From positions 1-61,746 of the forward strand of contig NZ_FQVK01000025.1 in NCBI RefSeq assembly GCF_900129345.1: 61,746 bases of DNA, read 5' to 3'. This document shows positions 35,275-44,925 of the stretch, in pieces. The notes below the pieces were generated by a model, which ran no database searches, was not told where the DNA came from, and saw only the letters and a list, made by a program, of their open reading frames with translations. The DNA comes from Ruegeria intermedia. Its GTDB lineage: Bacteria > Pseudomonadota > Alphaproteobacteria > Rhodobacterales > Rhodobacteraceae. The translations under genes were made by a program, and so were the position numbers. Numbering within the stretch: the first letter of the stretch is position 1; every line of letters begins with the position of its first letter.

Positions 35275-35960
35275 AGGTCTGCCCCCGCCAGATGCAGCCG
35301 ACGCTGCGAGATCCGCAGCACCCGCGCCTGCACATGGCTTTTGGCCGCCCGGATCAGGCTCAGGTCATGGGTGGCGATCACCACCGTCTTGCCCATGCGG
35401 TTCAGCTCGATCAACAGCTGCATCAGCCGCTGCGACATCTCCCAATCCACGTTTCCGGTGGGCTCGTCCGCCAGTACCACGTCGGGCGACAGGATCACCG
35501 CGCGGGCCAGCGCAGCCCGTTGCCGCTCACCGCCCGACAGTTCGGGCGGCAGGGCGTCCATGCGGCTGCCGAGGCCGACCCATGTCAGCAATTCGGCAAG
35601 GTCGGCGCGGCGGGACTCGTCCGTACGCCCCGACACCATCAATGGCAGGGCCACGTTCTCGGCCAGGGTCATGTGGTCAAGAAACCGGCAGTCCTGATGC
35701 ACCACCCCGATCCGGCGGCGCAGAAGCGCCATCTGATCGCGGTCCAGCCGGGCGATGTCCTGTCCAAAGGCGCTGATCCGCCCCGAACTGGCCAGCAGCG
35801 CGCCATAGCACAGCTTCAGCAGCGTGGTCTTGCCCGCGCCCGACGGCCCGGTGAGAAAATGGAACGACCCCGGCTGCAACTGAACCGACACATCGCTCAG
35901 CAGCTCGCCGCCACCATAGCCGTAGCTGACATTTTCCAGCTCGATCACGCCTGCCCCCAT
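35271..35960 (-). CDS. ftsE: Cell division ATP-binding protein FtsE
   Basis: This 229-residue ABC ATPase has Walker A GPSGAGKTT, Q-loop HQDCRFLDHMT, signature LSGGERQRAALARA, Walker B VVLADEPTGNVD and switch His in IATHD. With FtsX it forms the membrane complex linking division to peptidoglycan hydrolysis. Its promoter should lie in the 170-base divergent gap to the zinc-ribbon gene. Confidence 0.94.
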   Translation of the reverse strand: MGAGVIELENVSYGYGGGELLSDVSVQLQPGSFHFLTGPSGAGKTTLLKLCYGALLASSGRISAFGQDIARLDRDQMALLRRRIGVVHQDCRFLDHMTLAENVALPLMVSGRTDESRRADLAELLTWVGLGSRMDALPPELSGGERQRAALARAVILSPDVVLADEPTGNVDWEMSQRLMQLLIELNRMGKTVVIATHDLSLIRAAKSHVQARVLRISQRRLHLAGADL

Positions 35961-36130
35961 TTTCGGTTGCGCCCTTCTTGCCCGAGCCCGCCCCCGGTTT
36001 CAATGCCCGCACCGGGTCCATTTGGCGACACTTGGCGCGACCTGCGGAAATCGCGCTTTGCTGATATGTCTTAACGGACTATCATCCTTGGAAAAATGAC
36101 GAACTGGCCCTTGCCGGCCGCGGAGGCTGT

Positions 36131-36874
36131 ATGCGACTAACATGCCCGAACTGTAACGCCCAGTACGAAGTACCGGACGATGTCATTCCGGAAACCGGTC
36201 GTGACGTTCAATGTTCCAATTGTGAACAGACATGGTTCCAACCCAAGCATCCCGACAAGGACGGTCAGGCGAATGTGGCGGAAAATGAGCCCGCGCCAAC
36301 CGCGGCCGAGACGCCGCCTGAAGACCCGGCCGAGCCATCCGCGCCCAAGCCGGAAGACTCGGCCAGACCTGCGCCCGGATCCGAAGCCCCCAAACCGGAG
36401 CCGCGCAGCAGCGTGGACCCCTCGGTCGCCAGCATTCTGCAGGAGGAGGCCGCCCGCGAGGCGGAATTGCGCGCCAAGGAGGGCACCAGCCTGGAAAGCC
36501 AGCCGGATCTGGGCCTGGACACTCCGCCCAAACCGGCGCCCGACACCAAGCCGCCCGCTGCCACGGAAATCGCTGGCGGCGATGCGCAGACCGACTCCTT
36601 GCCGGACGTGGACAGCATCAATTCCAGCCTGCGCGGGGATGCAGCGGCAAACCCCGCCGCCGAACCCGCGGCATCACCGCGCCGCTCGGGCGGGTTCATG
36701 CGCGGGTTCGCCCTGATGCTGATCATCGGCGTGGTGCTGTTTCTGATATACGGAAATGCCCGCCAGATCAGCGAGGCGGTACCCCAGGCCGAACCGGCCC
36801 TTCAGTCCTATGTGACCTTGGTCGACAAGGCCCGTATCTGGCTGGAAACGCAGGCGGGTTCGGCGGCCGAATAG
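36131..36874 (+). CDS. MJ0042-type zinc-ribbon membrane protein
   Basis: This 247-residue protein has an N-terminal zinc ribbon (MRLTCPNCNAQYEVPDDVI ... CSNCEQTWF; two CxxC) followed by a long Pro/Ala/Glu-rich disordered region and one transmembrane helix near residues 193-213. This is the MJ0042/FimV-like zinc-ribbon family common in Alphaproteobacteria. Role unknown. It is divergent from ftsEX and converges with the TIGR02302 gene, 6 bases away. Confidence 0.82.
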   Translation: MRLTCPNCNAQYEVPDDVIPETGRDVQCSNCEQTWFQPKHPDKDGQANVAENEPAPTAAETPPEDPAEPSAPKPEDSARPAPGSEAPKPEPRSSVDPSVASILQEEAAREAELRAKEGTSLESQPDLGLDTPPKPAPDTKPPAATEIAGGDAQTDSLPDVDSINSSLRGDAAANPAAEPAASPRRSGGFMRGFALMLIIGVVLFLIYGNARQISEAVPQAEPALQSYVTLVDKARIWLETQAGSAAE

Positions 36875-36880
36875 GCCGCC

Positions 36881-39415
36881 TCAGAACCGTTCGAGCAACC
36901 GCTTGAGATAGTCGAGTTCGATCTTCGGGCGATCGGTTTCGCCGGTACGGCGGCGGATTTCATCCAACAGCTCGCGCGCCCGGCGATAGACGTCTTCGCC
37001 CTGCAGCAGGTTCTCGTCCGTCGAGATCGACCCTGCCGCGCCCGGATTCCGACCCAGCGGATCGCGGTTGTTGGCCCGCATGTCGCCATCCTGCGTGCCC
37101 TGACCCGGCTGGTTCTGCTGGTTCCGGGCCATGGCCTCGCCCAGTGATCGCATGCCCTCGCGCAGGGCCTCCATCGCTTCGGACTGGCGGTCGATGGCCT
37201 CGGCCAGATCCTGATCGCGCAGGGCCTGTTCGGCCTCGTCCATCGCCCGTCCGGCGCGGCCCAGCGATTCCCGCGCCGCGTCGCCTTCGGGCGTTCCGGC
37301 CCCGGGCAGATTCTGCTGCTGTCGATTCAACTCATCGCGCAGCGCCTGCTGGCGATCGGCCAGCGACCCCTGCCCGGTCTCGCCCTCACCGGCCTGGTTC
37401 GATCCCTGGCCCTGGCCGTCGTGACTCTGACCCCGGCCCTGCCCGCCGGACCGGCCCTCGTTGCCCTGGCTTTCACCAGCCCGAGCTCCCGGGTTGAACT
37501 GTTCCTGCAGGTCGCGGAAGGCCTCGTCGCTCAGGCCCTGCTGGTCGCGCAGGGTTTCGGCCAGACCTTCCATGGCCTGCTGCCCTTCCGACTGGCCGCC
37601 CTGGCCCTGACCTTGGGTCACCCGCATGTTTTCCATCATCTGCTGGAATTCCTCCAGCGCCTGCTGCGCCTCGGCCATCCGGCCCTGTTCCATCAGCTCC
37701 TGAATGCGGTCCATCATGCGCTGCAGATCATCCTGCGTCATCTGCATGGTCTCGCCGTTCTGGTTCTGCTGACCCTGCTGGCCGTTCTGATCCTCTTGCG
37801 CCAGACGCTGCAGTTGGCGCAGATATTCGTCGGTCGCCTCGCGCAGTTCCTGCATCAGATCGGCGATTTCTTCGTCGCTGGCGCCGTTCTTCATCGCCTC
37901 GGTCAGCCGTTCCTGCGCCCGGCGCATCCGTTCCAGCGCATCCGCCAGCGTGCCTTCCTCGATCAACAGGGCCAGATCCCACAGCGCCTGGGCGATTTCC
38001 TCCTGCTGTTCCGGTTTCAGACCGAATTCGGTGAAGGTTTCCAGCCGCCGCAGGAGGACGCGCAGGCGCAGATAGGCGGTTTCCGAGCGGAAGATGTCCT
38101 CGGGGCGGTGCGATACGGCGCGCAGCACTTGCGCCACGCGCGGCGCGTTGGCCCGCGCCCACAGCAGATCGCGCCGCTGTTCGATCACAGCCGCGGCCAG
38201 CGGATCAAAGAACCGACGCGCCGGCAGGGCGGTTTGATAGGGTTCGGCATCCGAGGTCTGATCGGCCGCATCCTGCACCGACAGCGTAATCCTGACCGGC
38301 AGATGCGCCCAGGGGTGCTGCGAGAAATCCTCGATCAGGTCCTCGGTGAAATCACTGCGGTCGCCGGCAATCGGCAGCGGCAGCGGCACGGTGATGGCCT
38401 CGCGCGGGTCGGGCGCGGCGGACAGGCCGTAACGGCGGTCGACCGCGGCCAGATCCAGCTCGATCCGGGCCTCGCCCGAAACCACGCCGTAATCGTCACG
38501 CGCCGCAAAGGGCAGCTTCATCTGCCCTCCCGCCTCGGCGGTCGGGGGTGCGGTCACGTCGATCTGCGGCCGCGTGTCAGCGATGATCTGGACCGCCCAG
38601 TCCCGCCCGGCCGGACCTTCGATCGACAGGCGGCCCGACTGCTCGGCGATGAAATCCTGTTCCGGGTCCGTTGCGGCCTCGGCCCCGCCGCGCGAGGTGG
38701 TTTCCGTCAGGCTGTGCGCCCCGACCGCGCCGTAGAATCGCAAGGTGATATGGCTTCCTTGCGGCACCGACAGGGTCGGGCCGGACTGATCGGCCAGATA
38801 CAGGGTCGGCAAACCGGTATAGCGCGGCGGCTCGACCCAGCCTTCCCAGCTGGGACCCTGACCCGCCGTCGCGGCACCCGGCGTCATTTCCGTCACCGAC
38901 CCGATACGCCAGACCGAGCCGAACACCAACCCCACCACCAGCGCCAGCATGGCGACAAAGCGCAGGCCAAAGGGATCACGCCGGTTCAGATCCAGATCCG
39001 GCCGGACCGGACCGGCCTGGGCCGCTCGCGCGGCCATTCGTGCCTGGTGCGCCCGCCACAGCGCCACCGAATCCGGGTCCATCGCGCCGATGGCCTGATC
39101 GTCCATCAAGGCCTGGATGGGCCGTCCCGGCAGGGTTTCGTCCAAACGGACCAGCGCCTGCGCCCGGGTTGGCAGGTGAAACCTGCGCGCACCCCAGATC
39201 AACGAAGCGCACAGCGCCAAGCCGGCCAACCCGCCCGCAATCCAGACCGTTTCGACGCCGACCATGTCCTGAACGCCCAGCATCAGCAGGCCCAGAACCA
39301 GCATCAGCAATGACAGGAACGGCCAGAACGCCTGCAACGCCTGCTCGGCCAGCATCCCGGCATGGGTCAGCCACAGGGACGCCTTGGGGATGGGCAGGTT
39401 CGGTCTGTCGGTCAC
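36881..39415 (-). CDS. TIGR02302 family protein (large membrane protein with Q/G-rich coiled coil)
   Basis: This 844-residue protein belongs to the TIGR02302 family of Alphaproteobacteria. It has two or three N-terminal transmembrane helices (about 25-75 and 145-170), a beta-rich periplasmic domain, and a coiled-coil, Gln/Gly-rich C-terminus (LMEQGRMAEAQQALEEFQQM; GQGQGGQSEGQQ). The start is GTG with a strong GGAGG. Function unknown, possibly envelope-related. It is followed by the convergent zinc-ribbon gene and lies downstream of lysA. Confidence 0.87.
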   Translation of the reverse strand: MTDRPNLPIPKASLWLTHAGMLAEQALQAFWPFLSLLMLVLGLLMLGVQDMVGVETVWIAGGLAGLALCASLIWGARRFHLPTRAQALVRLDETLPGRPIQALMDDQAIGAMDPDSVALWRAHQARMAARAAQAGPVRPDLDLNRRDPFGLRFVAMLALVVGLVFGSVWRIGSVTEMTPGAATAGQGPSWEGWVEPPRYTGLPTLYLADQSGPTLSVPQGSHITLRFYGAVGAHSLTETTSRGGAEAATDPEQDFIAEQSGRLSIEGPAGRDWAVQIIADTRPQIDVTAPPTAEAGGQMKLPFAARDDYGVVSGEARIELDLAAVDRRYGLSAAPDPREAITVPLPLPIAGDRSDFTEDLIEDFSQHPWAHLPVRITLSVQDAADQTSDAEPYQTALPARRFFDPLAAAVIEQRRDLLWARANAPRVAQVLRAVSHRPEDIFRSETAYLRLRVLLRRLETFTEFGLKPEQQEEIAQALWDLALLIEEGTLADALERMRRAQERLTEAMKNGASDEEIADLMQELREATDEYLRQLQRLAQEDQNGQQGQQNQNGETMQMTQDDLQRMMDRIQELMEQGRMAEAQQALEEFQQMMENMRVTQGQGQGGQSEGQQAMEGLAETLRDQQGLSDEAFRDLQEQFNPGARAGESQGNEGRSGGQGRGQSHDGQGQGSNQAGEGETGQGSLADRQQALRDELNRQQQNLPGAGTPEGDAARESLGRAGRAMDEAEQALRDQDLAEAIDRQSEAMEALREGMRSLGEAMARNQQNQPGQGTQDGDMRANNRDPLGRNPGAAGSISTDENLLQGEDVYRRARELLDEIRRRTGETDRPKIELDYLKRLLERF

Positions 39416-39451
39416 GGCGGGCCTCCGGGTCAGGCCCGCACGGTCATCGCG

Positions 39452-40717
39452 TCAGAGCCATTCCGGTATGGTATCGCGGTTTATGATTTCGTCAAAGGTG
39501 GGCCGTTCACGAATAACCGCGAATTGATCGCCATTCACCAAAACCTCGGGGATCAGCGGCCGGGTGTTGTATTCGCTGGCCATCACCGCGCCATAGGCAC
39601 CGGCGCTGCGGAAAGCGACCAGATCGCCGGGATTGAGCGGCGGCATGTTGCGCTGCTTGGCGAACGTATCACCGGTCTCGCAGACCGGGCCGACGATGTC
39701 ATAGGGGCGTTGTTCGACGCCCGGAGCAGGCTCGATGACGGGGACGATGTCGTGATAGGCGTCGTACATGGCCGGGCGGATCAGGTCGTTCATCGCCCCG
39801 TCAAGGATCAGGAAATCGCGCCCTTCGCCTGACTTCACATAGATCACCTTCGACACCATCAGCCCCGCGTTGCCCGCGATCAGACGGCCCGGTTCGATCT
39901 CGATCTCGCAGCCCAGATGGCCCAGCGTTTCCTTGATCATCGCGCCGTATTCGACCGGCAGAGGCGGCGCCTCGTTCGAACGCGCATAGGGGATGCCCAG
40001 CCCACCGCCCAAGTCCAGACGGTGAATATCGTGGCCCTGTGCGCGCAGCTGTTCGGTCAGCTCGGCGACTTTGGAGTAGGCCAGGCGGAATGGCTCCAGA
40101 TCGGTCAGTTGCGAGCCGATATGCACGTCGATGCCCACCACCTTCAGCCCCGGCAGGCTGGCGGCATGGGCATAGACCTGCGGCGCGCGGGCGATCGGAA
40201 TGCCAAATTTGTTCTCGGATTTTCCCGTGGCGATCTTGGCGTGGGTCTTGGCGTCCACGTCCGGGTTCACCCGCACGGTGATCGGCGCGATCACGCCCAG
40301 GTCCTGCGCGACGGCGTTGATCACCTCCATCTCGGGTTCGGATTCGACGTTGAACTGTCGAATCCCGCCGGTCAGAGCGGTGCGGATCTCCTCGGCCGTT
40401 TTGCCAACGCCCGAGAACACGATCCTGTCGCCCGGCACGCCCGCCGCCTTGGCCCGCAGGTATTCGCCGCCCGAAACCACGTCCATCCCCGCGCCCGCCT
40501 GCGCCAGCGTTTTCAGGATCGCTTGGTTGCTGGCGGCCTTCATCGCATAGCAGACCAGATGGTCGGTGCCCGCCAAGGCGTCGTCGAACAGGTGAAAATG
40601 CCGCAGCAGCGTGGCCGTGGAATAGACATAGAACGGCGTTCCGACCGCCTCGGCGATGCGGGCGATCGGGACATCCTCGGCGTGCAGCGCGCCGTCGCGG
40701 TACAGAAAATGATCCAT
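39452..40717 (-). CDS. lysA: Diaminopimelate decarboxylase
   Basis: This 421-residue PLP enzyme makes lysine from meso-diaminopimelate. The PLP lysine is in YAMKAASN, with HIGSQLTDL, the glycine-rich DLGGGLGI, EPGRLIAGNAG and the CETGDTFAK dimer-interface motif. The length is normal. In many Rhodobacterales lysA clusters with argH and a small lipoprotein. Here it is about 2 kb from argH. Confidence 0.96.
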   Translation of the reverse strand: MDHFLYRDGALHAEDVPIARIAEAVGTPFYVYSTATLLRHFHLFDDALAGTDHLVCYAMKAASNQAILKTLAQAGAGMDVVSGGEYLRAKAAGVPGDRIVFSGVGKTAEEIRTALTGGIRQFNVESEPEMEVINAVAQDLGVIAPITVRVNPDVDAKTHAKIATGKSENKFGIPIARAPQVYAHAASLPGLKVVGIDVHIGSQLTDLEPFRLAYSKVAELTEQLRAQGHDIHRLDLGGGLGIPYARSNEAPPLPVEYGAMIKETLGHLGCEIEIEPGRLIAGNAGLMVSKVIYVKSGEGRDFLILDGAMNDLIRPAMYDAYHDIVPVIEPAPGVEQRPYDIVGPVCETGDTFAKQRNMPPLNPGDLVAFRSAGAYGAVMASEYNTRPLIPEVLVNGDQFAVIRERPTFDEIINRDTIPEWL

Positions 40718-40786
40718 GTCTGCGCGCTTAGACCATAACGGCCCTGCGGATCAACGGGGTTTGCCACGCAGGCGTGCGAACAGGGC

Positions 40787-41392
40787 CTAGCCCGCTATGG
40801 ACGCCCCGCCCCTCAGACCGGCCTCGAGCAGGGCCAGCGTGGCATCGCGCCGGGCCTCGAAGACATCTTCCTCGACCCCGAAGATCGCCAGATGGATCAC
40901 CAGCCCGTCCAGCATCGCCGTTACCGCCTGCGCCGCGGCCTGCGCACTCAGGTCGCTGCGGATTTCACCCGCGCGGATCAGGGGGGCGAACTGGTCCGCA
41001 TAGTGATCGGCAAGCCAGGCGAAGAACCCGCCTATGATCTCGGCCGCGCGCGGGTCCTGGAAACCGGGGCCCAGCACGTCAAAGAACAGACGCGTGGCGG
41101 CCAGCCGGTCGGCAGGCATGGTCAGGCGCAGCCCCATCATGAATTGGTCCAGCGTTCGCGGTGCCGGGATCATGCCGATGCGCGCGCGGATATCGTCGAA
41201 ATATCGCTGCAGCAACGCCAGCAGCATTTCCTCCTTGCTTTGGAAATACAGATACAGGGTACCCTTGGCCATCCCGGCCTTGCGGGCCACGTCCTGCATC
41301 TTGGTGGCGTGATAGCCCTGATCCAGAAAACAGGTCATGGCCGCATCCAATATGCGCCCCTGCATCTCTTCCCGATCGACGATCTTCGGCAT
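40787..41392 (-). CDS. TetR-family transcriptional regulator
   Basis: This 201-residue regulator has the TetR helix-turn-helix (GRILDAAMTCFLDQGYHATK, MAKGTLYLYFQSKEEML) at residues 12-55 and a C-terminal dimerisation/ligand domain. The start MPKIVDREEMQ has GGGGGGCAAG before it; an upstream start lies in the operator region. It is divergent from a small membrane-protein gene, with two inverted TGAC/GTCA dyads between them, so autoregulation is likely. Confidence 0.87.
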   Translation of the reverse strand: MPKIVDREEMQGRILDAAMTCFLDQGYHATKMQDVARKAGMAKGTLYLYFQSKEEMLLALLQRYFDDIRARIGMIPAPRTLDQFMMGLRLTMPADRLAATRLFFDVLGPGFQDPRAAEIIGGFFAWLADHYADQFAPLIRAGEIRSDLSAQAAAQAVTAMLDGLVIHLAIFGVEEDVFEARRDATLALLEAGLRGGASIAG

Positions 41393-41470
41393 CTTGCCCC
41401 CCCGATTTTCTTCCGGCGCGCCTCTCTTGACGCAGATTGGACGCCGCGTCACGCGAATTCAATCTTTTAG

Positions 41471-41517
41471 TGACTTGACGGTCATTAAACCGATCTCCAT
41501 TTATGACCCGTCAGTCA
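41471..41517. promoter_or_regulatory. Two TGAC-N6-GTCA operators between a TetR gene and a membrane-protein gene
   Basis: TGACTTGACGGTCA (41471-41484) and TGACCCGTCAGTCA (41504-41517) are related dyads. The second read in reverse is TGACTGACGGGTCA. Centres are 33 bases apart, about three helical turns. They cover the promoter region for both divergent genes. Confidence 0.6.
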
Positions 41518-41533
41518 TTAAAGGGATTCTGTC

Positions 41534-41965
41534 ATGGTGCATTCATCACAAATCAACTCGGGTCCGACGCGGCCTTCGACATCTCAACCCACGGCCACAG
41601 CCGCCAAACTGATGCTTGTCCTCGTCGCCAGCTTTGTCACGCTGGTCCCCGGCGGCCCGATCGAGACCCGCGACTTTTCCGGGCTGGGCGGAACGGTATT
41701 CTGGGGTTTCAACGCCTTTCTGATCGCGCTTGCCCTGCTGGCCGTGGGGTCGGCGGTGGCCATGCTGCGCGGCTCGGCTGCCGCAAGCTGGGGTGCCATC
41801 GTGGCGGCCTGGGGGTACATCTTCGTGGTCCTGATGGACCTGGGCCATGTGTTCCCGACATCACCCGACCCGATTCCGCTGATGCTGGGATTGGTCGAGA
41901 TTCTGGATTTCATCCTGGCTTTTTATGTCCTGGCGCTGGCCCATCGCGGCCTGGGCCATATCTGA
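41534..41965 (+). CDS. Four-helix membrane protein, probable TetR target
   Basis: This 143-residue hydrophobic protein has about four transmembrane helices (from residue 25 on) and no recognisable signature. It is divergent from the TetR gene and starts 17 bases after its nearest operator, so it is the best candidate target of that regulator. Ribosome binding site AGGGA is present. Confidence 0.7.
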   Translation: MVHSSQINSGPTRPSTSQPTATAAKLMLVLVASFVTLVPGGPIETRDFSGLGGTVFWGFNAFLIALALLAVGSAVAMLRGSAAASWGAIVAAWGYIFVVLMDLGHVFPTSPDPIPLMLGLVEILDFILAFYVLALAHRGLGHI

Positions 41966-42058
41966 ACCCGCCCTCACACACCCGGACCAGAGCTTGGGCC
42001 ACGCCCCGACAGGCGTGGCACCGACAGCTGTTGAACATCCCAAACGAAAGGAAAACTC

Positions 42059-42445
42059 ATGTTGTTCAAGGAACGTTTCACATTGGCGGCCTTGCCGCTG
42101 GCCCTGATCACGGCCGCCTGCAGCGGCACCGGGGCGCAACACCAACCCGTTCTGGCCGCCGAGCCAGGCCCGGCCTATGCCGCTGATCTTGAACAGTGCC
42201 GCGCGCTGGCGAAGTCCCAGAACCTGTGGAACCCGGAAACCCGGTCGCAGGCCCTGATCGGGGCCGGCGTCGGCGCGCTGGCCGGCCTGTCGGACGACAC
42301 GGTTGGCAACGCCGAAGGCGCTTTGGCGGGTGCGGCCGTGGGATCGGCGGCGGGGGCCGTCGCTGGCGCGGCCGACATGCGCAATACCCGGCGCGACATC
42401 CTGATCGAGTGCCTGCGTCAGCGCGGGCACCCCGTGGCCGGCTGA
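42059..42445 (+). CDS. Glycine-zipper lipoprotein-like protein
   Basis: This 128-residue protein has an N-terminal signal with LITAACSG as a lipobox-like cleavage site (C20) and a glycine/alanine-rich zipper (GAGVGALAGL ... GALAGAAVGSAAGAVAGAA), a pattern of outer-membrane-associated glycine-zipper proteins. It follows the four-helix gene on the same strand. Function unknown. Confidence 0.75.
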   Translation: MLFKERFTLAALPLALITAACSGTGAQHQPVLAAEPGPAYAADLEQCRALAKSQNLWNPETRSQALIGAGVGALAGLSDDTVGNAEGALAGAAVGSAAGAVAGAADMRNTRRDILIECLRQRGHPVAG

Positions 42446-42462
42446 GAACCGCCGCCGACCGG

Positions 42463-42618
42463 TCAGAAGGTCTTGGAAACCCCCACCCGCGCGTAACCGG
42501 AAACGGACACTCCGGGTCCCGAGCGCGCGGGCTCTTCCACCGGCCGCGAAGCCTGTGGGTTCGCGGTTTCGCAGGCAGCCAAAACCGCAAGCATCAAGAC
42601 GATGCCGAGGAGTTTCAT
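42463..42618 (-). CDS. Small lipoprotein B (51 residues)
   Basis: MKLLGIVLMLAVLAACETAN has a classic lipobox LAAC with Cys16. The mature part is 36 residues, ending GVSVSGYARVGVSKTF. It is the second of two small lipoproteins after argH; both end in a GVSxSG-type segment, which suggests relatedness. Confidence 0.68.
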   Translation of the reverse strand: MKLLGIVLMLAVLAACETANPQASRPVEEPARSGPGVSVSGYARVGVSKTF

Positions 42619-42685
42619 GTCGGAGCCTTCATTTTGGGTCACTTGCCAGATGGCGACGGGCATGTCGATTTCAAAGGCCCATGGG

Positions 42686-42868
42686 TCAGATACCCAAGAA
42701 CACGCTGACCGGCCCCTTGTGCAGGCCAACCCCGCCACCGACATATGCGCCGCTGCTCGACACGCCCACATTGGCGTTCAGAGTCGGCTGCACGGGCTCT
42801 CCGTCGGCGCCGCAGGCCGCCAAGGTGAAGGCGGCCCCGATCAGGGCAATCACGCGCAAGGTTGTCAT
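42686..42868 (-). CDS. Small lipoprotein A (60 residues) coupled to argH
   Basis: [20 protein letters not shown] has a lipobox LAAC at Cys19 and a short Gly/Ser-rich mature part ([20 protein letters not shown]). Its ATG overlaps the argH stop (ATGA), so it is translationally coupled. A small lipoprotein beside argH is a recurrent arrangement in Rhodobacterales. Role unknown. Confidence 0.75.
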   Translation of the reverse strand: MTTLRVIALIGAAFTLAACGADGEPVQPTLNANVGVSSSGAYVGGGVGLHKGPVSVFLGI

Positions 42869-44256
42869 TCCAGCATCTCCTTCCAGCGGGCGATCTGCGC
42901 CCGGACCTGGTCCGGGGCCGTACCGCCATAGGACTGGCGCGAGTTTACCGAATTCTCCACGCCAAGGACAGAATAGACATCCTGCGTGATGCCCGCGTGG
43001 ACCGATTGCATGTCCTCGAGCGTCAGATCGGGCAGGTCGCAGCCCTTCTTCTCGGCCATGGCGACCAGCGATCCGGTGACGTGGTGCGCATCACGGAAGG
43101 GCAGGCCCAGCACCCGCACCAGCCAGTCGGCCAGATCGGTCGCGGTGGAAAAGCCCGAGCCGGCGGCGGCGGCCAGGCTGTCGCGGTTGGCGGTCATGTC
43201 CTTGACCATGCCTTCCATCGCGGCCAGTGCCAGCATCCAGTTGTCGGCGGCGTCAAAGACCTGTTCCTTGTCTTCCTGCATGTCCTTGGAATAGGCCAGC
43301 GGCAGGCCCTTCATCACCATCATCAGCGCCGTGTTGGCGCCAAAGATCCGGCCCACCTTGGCGCGGATCAGTTCGGCGGCGTCGGGATTCTTCTTCTGCG
43401 GCATGATCGACGATCCGGTCGAGAACCGATCAGACAGGGTGACAAAACGGAACTGGGCCGAAGACCAGATCACCAGTTCTTCGGCAAAGCGCGACAGATG
43501 CACCGCGCAGATCGAGGCCACCGACAGGAATTCCAGCGCGAAGTCGCGGTCGCTGACCGCATCCAGCGAGTTGGCGGCGGGCCGGTCAAAGCCCAGCGCC
43601 TGCGCCGTCATGTGCCGGTCGATCGGGAAGGACGTGCCGGCCAGTGCCGCAGCACCCAGCGGGCATTCGTTCATCCGGGCGCGCGCGTCGCGCACGCGGG
43701 ACAAGTCGCGGCCGAACATCTCGACATAGGCCATCATGTGATGGCCCCAGGTCACGGGCTGTGCGGTCTGCAGGTGGGTGAAACCAGGCATGACCCACTC
43801 GGCCCCGGCCTCGGCCTGCGCCAGAAGCGCGCGGATCAGGGCCAGCAGGCCGGATTCGGCGGCGTCCAGCTGATCGCGGACCCACAGTTTGAAATCGGTC
43901 GCCACCTGGTCGTTGCGGCTGCGGCCCGTGTGCAGGCGGCCAGCGGGTTCGCCGATGATTTCTTTCAGGCGCGCCTCGACATTCATGTGGATGTCTTCCA
44001 GCGCGGTCGAGAACTGGAACTCGCCGCGTTCGATCTCTGACAAAACGGTGAGCAGCCCTTCCCGAATGGCCTCGGCATCACTATCAGTAATAACGCCCGT
44101 GGCGGCCAGCATGGCGGCATGGGCACGCGAGCCCGCGATGTCCTGGGCCGCCATCCGTCGGTCGAACCCGATCGAGGCGTTGATCGCCTCCATGATCGCG
44201 TCTGGCCCGGCGGCAAAGCGGCCGCCCCACATCTGGTTCGAGGATTGTTCGGTCAT
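42865..44256 (-). CDS. argH: Argininosuccinate lyase
   Basis: This 463-residue enzyme of the fumarase/aspartase superfamily splits argininosuccinate to arginine and fumarate. The signature [12 protein letters not shown] is around residue 280, and [13 protein letters not shown] and [17 protein letters not shown] (catalytic His region) are present. The start [14 protein letters not shown] fits the family. It is divergent from a TlpA-like gene with only 21 bases between the two ATGs, so both promoters must lie in or near each other's coding region. Confidence 0.96.
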   Translation of the reverse strand: MTEQSSNQMWGGRFAAGPDAIMEAINASIGFDRRMAAQDIAGSRAHAAMLAATGVITDSDAEAIREGLLTVLSEIERGEFQFSTALEDIHMNVEARLKEIIGEPAGRLHTGRSRNDQVATDFKLWVRDQLDAAESGLLALIRALLAQAEAGAEWVMPGFTHLQTAQPVTWGHHMMAYVEMFGRDLSRVRDARARMNECPLGAAALAGTSFPIDRHMTAQALGFDRPAANSLDAVSDRDFALEFLSVASICAVHLSRFAEELVIWSSAQFRFVTLSDRFSTGSSIMPQKKNPDAAELIRAKVGRIFGANTALMMVMKGLPLAYSKDMQEDKEQVFDAADNWMLALAAMEGMVKDMTANRDSLAAAAGSGFSTATDLADWLVRVLGLPFRDAHHVTGSLVAMAEKKGCDLPDLTLEDMQSVHAGITQDVYSVLGVENSVNSRQSYGGTAPDQVRAQIARWKEMLE

Positions 44257-44277
44257 GCTGGAAAACCCGGAGTTGAT

Positions 44278-44844
44278 ATGCGCCTGTTTCGTCTGATCCC
44301 CCTTTATATGGCCCTTGCGCTGGGTGCAAATGCCGCTTTGGCCGCCGACACCCAGGCCCTGGCCGACCTGCGCGACGGCAGCCTGAAACGCCTGATCCTG
44401 CATTCCGAGCCGAAACCGGTCTCGGACGCGGAATTCCTGCTGGAAGATGACGGTGGCACCGCCACGCTGGCGGATTACCGCGGCAAATACGTTCTGCTGA
44501 ACTTCTGGGCCACCTGGTGCGCGCCCTGCCGCAAGGAGATGCCCCAGATCGCAGAGCTGCAGGAGGAGTTCGGCGGAGACCGGTTCGAGGTTCTGACGCT
44601 GGCCACCGGGCGCAACTCGCCCGCGGGGATCAAGAAGTTCTTTGACGAAAACGGCATCACCAACCTGCCCCGCCACCAGGATCCGAAACAGGCCGTCGCC
44701 CGCGAGATGGGCATCGTCGGCCTGCCGATCACCGTGATCATCGACCCCGACGGCCAGGAAATCGCGCGGCTGATCGGCGATGCCGAATGGAACTCGGACA
44801 GTGCCAAGGCGATCATCGCGGCCCTGCTGAACCCCGAAAGCTGA
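44278..44844 (+). CDS. TlpA-family thiol:disulfide protein
   Basis: This 188-residue periplasmic thioredoxin-fold protein has a signal peptide (about 1-23, ALGANAALA) and the redox motif WCAPC (Cys81/Cys84) in [17 protein letters not shown]. The cis-Pro region is [11 protein letters not shown]. It likely reduces apocytochrome c or other exported thiols. The start ([10 protein letters not shown]) gives a proper signal peptide. Divergent from argH. Confidence 0.9.
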   Translation: MRLFRLIPLYMALALGANAALAADTQALADLRDGSLKRLILHSEPKPVSDAEFLLEDDGGTATLADYRGKYVLLNFWATWCAPCRKEMPQIAELQEEFGGDRFEVLTLATGRNSPAGIKKFFDENGITNLPRHQDPKQAVAREMGIVGLPITVIIDPDGQEIARLIGDAEWNSDSAKAIIAALLNPES

Positions 44845-44874
44845 CCACCTGACGGGCCTTTTGTGCTAGACTGG

Positions 44875-44900
44875 AACCGGCCTGAACAGGGCCGGTTTTT
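44875..44900 (+). terminator. Intrinsic terminator after the TlpA-like gene
   Basis: AACCGGCC (44875-44882) and GGCCGGTT (44890-44897) form an 8-bp stem followed by TTT, 30 bases after the stop codon. Confidence 0.75.
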
Positions 44901-44925
44901 CATTGGCAACAGACAGGAGGCTGAG

